From Adenanthera pavonina (lineage: Eukaryota; Streptophyta; Magnoliopsida; Fabales; Fabaceae), in assembly GCA_026686845.1 (NCBI GenBank), contig JAIVEN010000013.1, forward strand, positions 9,940,001 through 10,004,000: a stretch of 64,000 bases of DNA, in the 5' to 3' direction. Shown here piece by piece: positions 59,724-64,000 of the stretch. How positions within the stretch are numbered: the stretch's first letter is position 1; each line of letters starts with the position of its first letter. The notes beneath the pieces are model-generated. The model made no database searches. It was not told the DNA's origin and worked only from the letters and a program-made list of their open reading frames with translations. The position numbers and the translations under genes were made by a program.

Positions 59724-62159
59724 TGTGAGGTTTAGTATAATATAAGTTTTGATGATGATAAATATAGAGTAATAAGGAATAAATGCATTATATGTATCTG
59801 ACATATATAATGTTCCTTAAAGAAGTAAAATACATATTAGCATGTATTTAATTATGGTTATAATACATATATCATGCTATGTGTAAATATATCTATTGTA
59901 CTTTTACAATAAATAATATAAGTTGGATATATAAACTGGACTAACTACTTGGTTTGTAAGTGTAATATGTTAAATGTAGGTTGGTCCAAGTAAGAAGAGT
60001 GAGCATTGGAATACAGAAATGGAAATCAATATCATGCATCATTCAAGAAAGAAGAAAAGAAAGGATGCTCCAAAAATAGAAGATCAGAAGGGAGCATGCC
60101 AAGAAGGAAATGTCCAAGTAGAAGTGGAACTCAACATTTAAAGACCTAGTCACTAGGTATATTTTATTTTCACTTAGGTCTTGAGGTGAGATTAATCTTT
60201 GAAAATCACTTAATCTTGTTACCATATGTTTTAAATGAGTTAGATTAAGTAAATCTGATGTTAGCATAAGTTAGACTTGAAAAACTCTGATGACAGACCA
60301 ATTTTGAGAAGTTAAACTTCATATACTTTGTGAAAATACAAACTTTGCTGACTGAAATTTGAAGTTCCTAAGATATTACCTCTGACAGACGAATTTCAGG
60401 TGTTGAGATTCAAATTTTGAGTCAAGCATAGTTAGTGAAATCTGGTTTTCAAAAATTCAGAGTTTGACCTTTAATTAGTGTTTTAATATATCTCTCAAAA
60501 TACATATGGCTTTGATGTAAAACTTATTTAATATGAAACTAGACTTAATAAGCTTTTCAAAGAAGGTTATTTTACTCAAAACAAAGATCATATGAAAAAG
60601 CTATAGTTATTTAAAATTGAGTAGTGAGATATGAATTTTTAGTTTTGACCTCTTATCATTGTTTTGATCATATCTCACAGAATAAGTTTTATTTTTAATT
60701 TTATTTAATTTGAAAGTAGACATTGAGAGCTTTCCAACCATAGGTCATTTTCTTAATTTGGAGTTAAAATGAGAGAGTTATAGCTTCTGCAAAACTGTCT
60801 ATAGTGTAAAGTTCGAAGTTACGTAGGTTCCGTTGCGATAGACAAATTTTAGGCCTCAGAAATTCAAATTTCGAAGAGAACCTCCATGTAAAGTTGAGCT
60901 TGCCACTAATAGATGAATTTTGGCTTTCAAAATTCAAATTTCGAAGCACCAGAATGTGAAATTACTTCCAGAAAAGCTAACAGACGAATTTTAGCTTCCA
61001 AAATTCAAACTTCAAGTATAATAGACGAATTTTAACTTTGAAAATTTGAATTTTGAATATCTAGAAACATGGAAATACTTCTGGAACAACTAACAGACAA
61101 ATTTTAACTTTGAAAATTCGAATTTTGAATATCCAGAAACACATAAATACTTCTGGAATAACCAACAGACGAATTTCTATATCCAAAATTCGAATTTCGA
61201 AAGGAAGAACTTGTGCCATATTGAGTTGCTCACTGTCAGACAAATTTTGGGAACCAAAATTCAAACTTTAAAGACATTATAGCAAATTAAATTTACTATT
61301 CACACTTGACAGAACTACTTTAAACTTGAAAATTCGTATGTTCCAACATACAAACATTTGTCAAGATGAAAATTCAAATTTCAGCTTTGAACGGACGAAC
61401 TTCAAAGTTTAACGCTAAAAACTTTAACTTGCGATCTCTTCAAAATTCGTCTGTTGATATTCAAAATTCGAATTTCAGTATATCAGAAGCATTAAATGTA
61501 GTTGGTTAACGGATAGTTTTGCAAAAATAACCGTTGGGTAACATCTCTAACGGCTAGATCTTGTGTCTAACGTCTAATTACACTACAAAACTATAAATAT
61601 AACATCATTTGAACTCATGGGCAACAATCTTAAGAGAGCTTATGCAAAAATGCTGCTACAACTTGTAAAATCTTTCTATCTTAGTATTGTTTGAAAAACC
61701 CACCTCAATAGAGTGAACTTTCAATGTATTATCTAGTCTTCAAGAGAGTTTTCATTCTGTAAACATTTCTTTCTACATATTTTGGGTAGAATCTTAGTAT
61801 GGGGAAACACTTAGGGATTTACACATCTTGTAAGGGTGTGAGGAAAATGGCTTCACAAGTGCATACTGAAACTTGTGAGAATGTACTGAGGCTTCACGGG
61901 TGCCCGGATCAAACCTGTAGGATATAGTGGAAAATCTCAAGTGGTGGCTTGAGGACTGGATGTAGGCCAAGTGGTTAGGCTGAACCAGTATAAATTATTG
62001 TGTATTGTTCTTCATCTTCTCTACTCAGCTGCTGCACTCAACCATCTCTGTTTATCTCTGTTTTACTGCACTCTTAGTGAAATTGAGTTGTGATCCAAAA
62101 GAGCAAAAATCTTGCATCACCCAATTCACCCCCCTCTTGGGTGACCAGTCAACCTAACA
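59724..62159 (+). mobile_element. 2.4-kb solo LTR inside the copia gag-pol
   Basis: The plus strand starts TGTGAGGTTTAG and ends AGTCAACCTAACA. Perfect 5-bp duplications GTCCA lie at 59719-59723 and 62160-62164. The plus orientation is suggested by a TATA box (CTATAAATAT, 61591-61600) after AACGGCTAG-like sequence and by the CACCCCCCTCTTGGGTGACC 3' end, which is common in plant LTRs. It has no coding region. The interior is dominated by CAGACGAATTTT repeats (60296-61480). Confidence 0.9.
60296..61480 (+). repeat. about ten CAGACGAATTTT...AAAATTCGAATTT repeats
   Basis: Copies begin near 60296, 60383, 60838, 60919, 60981, 61022, 61093, 61167 and 61237, with an inverted one near 61440. 61022-61092 and 61093-61163 are a close tandem pair of about 71 bp. 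Many units contain the self-complementary AAAATTCGAATTTT. They lie upstream of the LTR TATA box, where they could act as promoter elements. Confidence 0.75.
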
Positions 62160-63443
62160 GTCCATAACAAAGAACTTCTTTGAAAAAAAAGTTGAACCAT
62201 AAAAGGTTGTCCTTAATGAAATGTCTGCTACTTTATCATGAAAATCTACATTAAACCCATAAATTAATAAGCAGGAAATAGAAACTAAGTTCCGTAGGAT
62301 GTCAGGTGCATGGAGTACATCATAGAGGATCAAGGTTTTTCCACCTCGCAAAGTTAATTTGCAGGTTCCTATGCCTTTCACCTCAATTCTCGCGTTGTTA
62401 CCAACATAAAGCCACTTGCTTTGATTCGGCAACCGATGGTACTCTGTAAAGGATCCTCGATCCCTACTCACGTGGTCTGTGGAGCCTAAGTCAATTATTC
62501 AAGAAAAAGAAATAGTTTCTGTTAAAAAAATAGTACTTGAAACATAAGACATATGTGAATTAATATAATTCACTAATACCTTTTCACATTCATTTTGCTC
62601 AGGGCAATCCCTTGAAAAATGACCAATTTTCAGGCAGGAATAGCACTTAACCTTACTCAGGTTAGTCTTCTTCTTCTTTCCGCCTTTCTTCCCTCTTTTC
62701 TTGAAAGGTTTATTTTCCTTTTTAAATTTTGGGCCATTATTCTTACCCTTTCTTTGATATTTCTTGTCCTTTTTAGAATTGGGCTTAGGGTTAGAAGTTC
62801 CTGTTTCTTCAGTTAGATAGGCTTGTCTAGAGGCTCTGTAGGCCTCTAGACGTTCATCTTCAAGCTCCAGGTGTTTCGCCACATCACTAAAAGTGTTTAT
62901 ATTCTCATTATGGGTTAAGTTGACTTTTATGTGTCCTAACTTGAAGGGAGTGTCCTTATGACAGCCTGGATCTGCTGTTCATTAGACAATTCATGCCCAG
63001 CTTCCTTTAGTTCTCTGATCATGCTGGCCATCTCTCGTAGATGCTGTTTCATAGGAGTATTGCCTTAACTTATAAGTATCAAATTTAATTGTCAGCCTTC
63101 TTAGTTTGGTGGTAGAGGTACCTCCAAACTTATCTTTTAATGCCGTCCACATGGCTTGTGTAGTTGAATATTTCTCATACTCACACATTAGGTCATTGGC
63201 CATGGTACCCAACATAATAATACGTGCTATGCTGTTCTTCCTTTTCCAAGCCATGTAGACCTCTTGGTCTCTCCTATGTTGGGCAGTATTGCCAGCTTCA
63301 GGTTGAGCCATGACTATAGTCAGTGGTTCTACAGCATCTTGTTCTTCCAATATATACGAAACCTTTCAGTGCCGGATGTCCCAATTGTCCCCATTTAGTT
63401 TATCTTCCTTGTTCAGCTCAGCCATTATACTCTTGGTCGCCAT

Positions 63444-64000
63444 TCTCAAATCAGTTACTAGACTATCCCACATAAAGAATTTCTATTATTGAACTGAACT
63501 AAAGAATATATTAATAAAATATACATGTAGCACAATACTCTATATACAATGTCATATACTTATATTATTTCTTATGAGAATAATAATAATTCCATTAGTT
63601 TAATGATCAGGAGACCACAAGTGTATCTCCCATCACACGGATGCTAGTGTTACTATTATTTTCTATTAAGATTTTAATACAAGTACTAGAATAATTAACT
63701 AAAAAAAAACTCGTATTTGAAGAGCTCCCACTCAAATAAAGCATATATTAAAAAATATTAAATCCATATAAGAACATATTCATTGTACAAAAAAAAAATA
63801 ATAAAACAATATACATAAATTAAACAGGAAAATAGAAATTAATAATTTTCTTCTTAAGAATGCGATCCGTTATTTTCATGGCTCTATTAATCGCATCTAC
63901 CCAGGTATAATCTGAATATTTCTTGTTTTGTGCATTCAGATTTTCTCTTAGCTTAATTATGATGTTCGTGAAGAACTCAACATCTTGCATATTCACCACA
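63444..64000 (-). other. copia 5' leader region
   Basis: It is AT-rich and lies upstream of the gag start on the minus strand. I found no primer-binding-site word and no LTR end before the window edge. Confidence 0.4.

Larger units (their letters stand above)
56998..63443 (-). pseudogene. copia gag-pol polyprotein, disabled
   Basis: Gag begins at 63443 with an early TGA (63366-63368) and a frameshift near 63050. The CCHC knuckle CYSCLKIGHFSRDC is near 62600-62650. The protease motif IIDLGSTDHVS is near 62460-62490, with Leu where Ser or Thr is usual. A solo LTR intervenes. Then come pre-integrase WHARLGH and CEHC, and integrase with IHSDICG, FIDDYL and, after a shift near 59320, NGVAERRNRTL. 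Reverse transcriptase starts near 58470, has several stops at 58080-58360, and YVDD at 57961-57972. A single TGA (57712) precedes the final frame. RNase H has YSDANW, STMEAE and CDSKAAI, and ends ...PFTKPI. Catalytic residues largely survive. Confidence 0.92.
55862..64000 (-). mobile_element. degenerate Ty1/copia retrotransposon (5' end beyond the window)
   Basis: The internal region runs from the 5' leader (63444-64000, no primer-binding site or LTR edge recognised) through gag-pol (63443-56998) to an unusually long 1.1-kb untranslated stretch and the 3' LTR. The domain order gag, protease, integrase, reverse transcriptase, RNase H is that of Ty1/copia. It is disabled by stops, shifts and a solo LTR (59724-62159). 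Lineage was not assigned. Confidence 0.88.

Noticed and set aside
62619..62816. Plus-strand ORF opposite gag
   Set aside because: Antisense shadow of the lysine-rich gag segment and zinc knuckle.
1..64000. tRNA, rRNA or CRISPR arrays
   Set aside because: No cloverleaf-forming tRNA, rRNA segment or spacer-repeat array was recognised; the tRNA-like boxes at 45661-45729 belong to a SINE.

Overview
The window is AT-rich nuclear DNA from a flowering plant, probably a eudicot. The evidence is transposon families restricted to or typical of plants (a Mutator-like element carrying a plant mobile domain gene, hAT, Stowaway, Ty1/copia, long Ty3-type LTRs), plant-style introns, and a cytosolic HSP70 relic with the conserved first-intron position. 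It is a gene-poor, heavily nested repeat region. I see no RNA genes, CRISPR or bacterial-type features, and no convincing intact cellular gene except perhaps one short Myb/SANT-like reading frame on the minus strand (22203-22919).

Layout. 1-8 kb: the end of a long LTR, then a degenerate satellite-like array (unit about 167 bp with a palindrome in each unit) split by a 2.5-kb solo LTR (2759-5256) and another insertion. 9.25-12.69 kb: a probable solo LTR carrying a MITE that itself carries a Stowaway MITE. 12.9-17.7 kb: a decayed hAT transposase interrupted by a solo LTR with a perfect target duplication. 18-28.8 kb: AT-rich DNA with the Myb/SANT-like ORF, a GC-rich leader-like patch, a MITE and several local duplications.

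28,841-45,094: the centrepiece, a 16.25-kb Mutator-like element bounded by a perfect 9-bp target duplication. It has about 1.36-kb terminal inverted repeats, a second partial inverted repeat stacked on its right end, and arrays of small hairpins inside the repeats. It carries two genes in the same direction: a DDE transposase (DNA-binding zinc finger, MULE domain, SWIM finger, CCHC knuckle) and a plant mobile domain gene. Both are now broken by stops and frameshifts, and the second gene is also split by a 4.3-kb solo LTR with a perfect 5-bp duplication.

45-54.4 kb: a tRNA-derived SINE with long target duplications, another 2.6-kb solo LTR, and an HSP70 pseudogene whose middle (about 450 codons) is replaced by a solo LTR. 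55-64 kb: a degenerate Ty1/copia element on the minus strand (gag, protease, integrase, reverse transcriptase, RNase H), interrupted by a 2.4-kb solo LTR with a perfect target duplication. Five solo LTRs have good or perfect 5-bp duplications and two more are probable, while no complete Ty3-type element is present, so the region records repeated insertion followed by LTR-LTR recombination.
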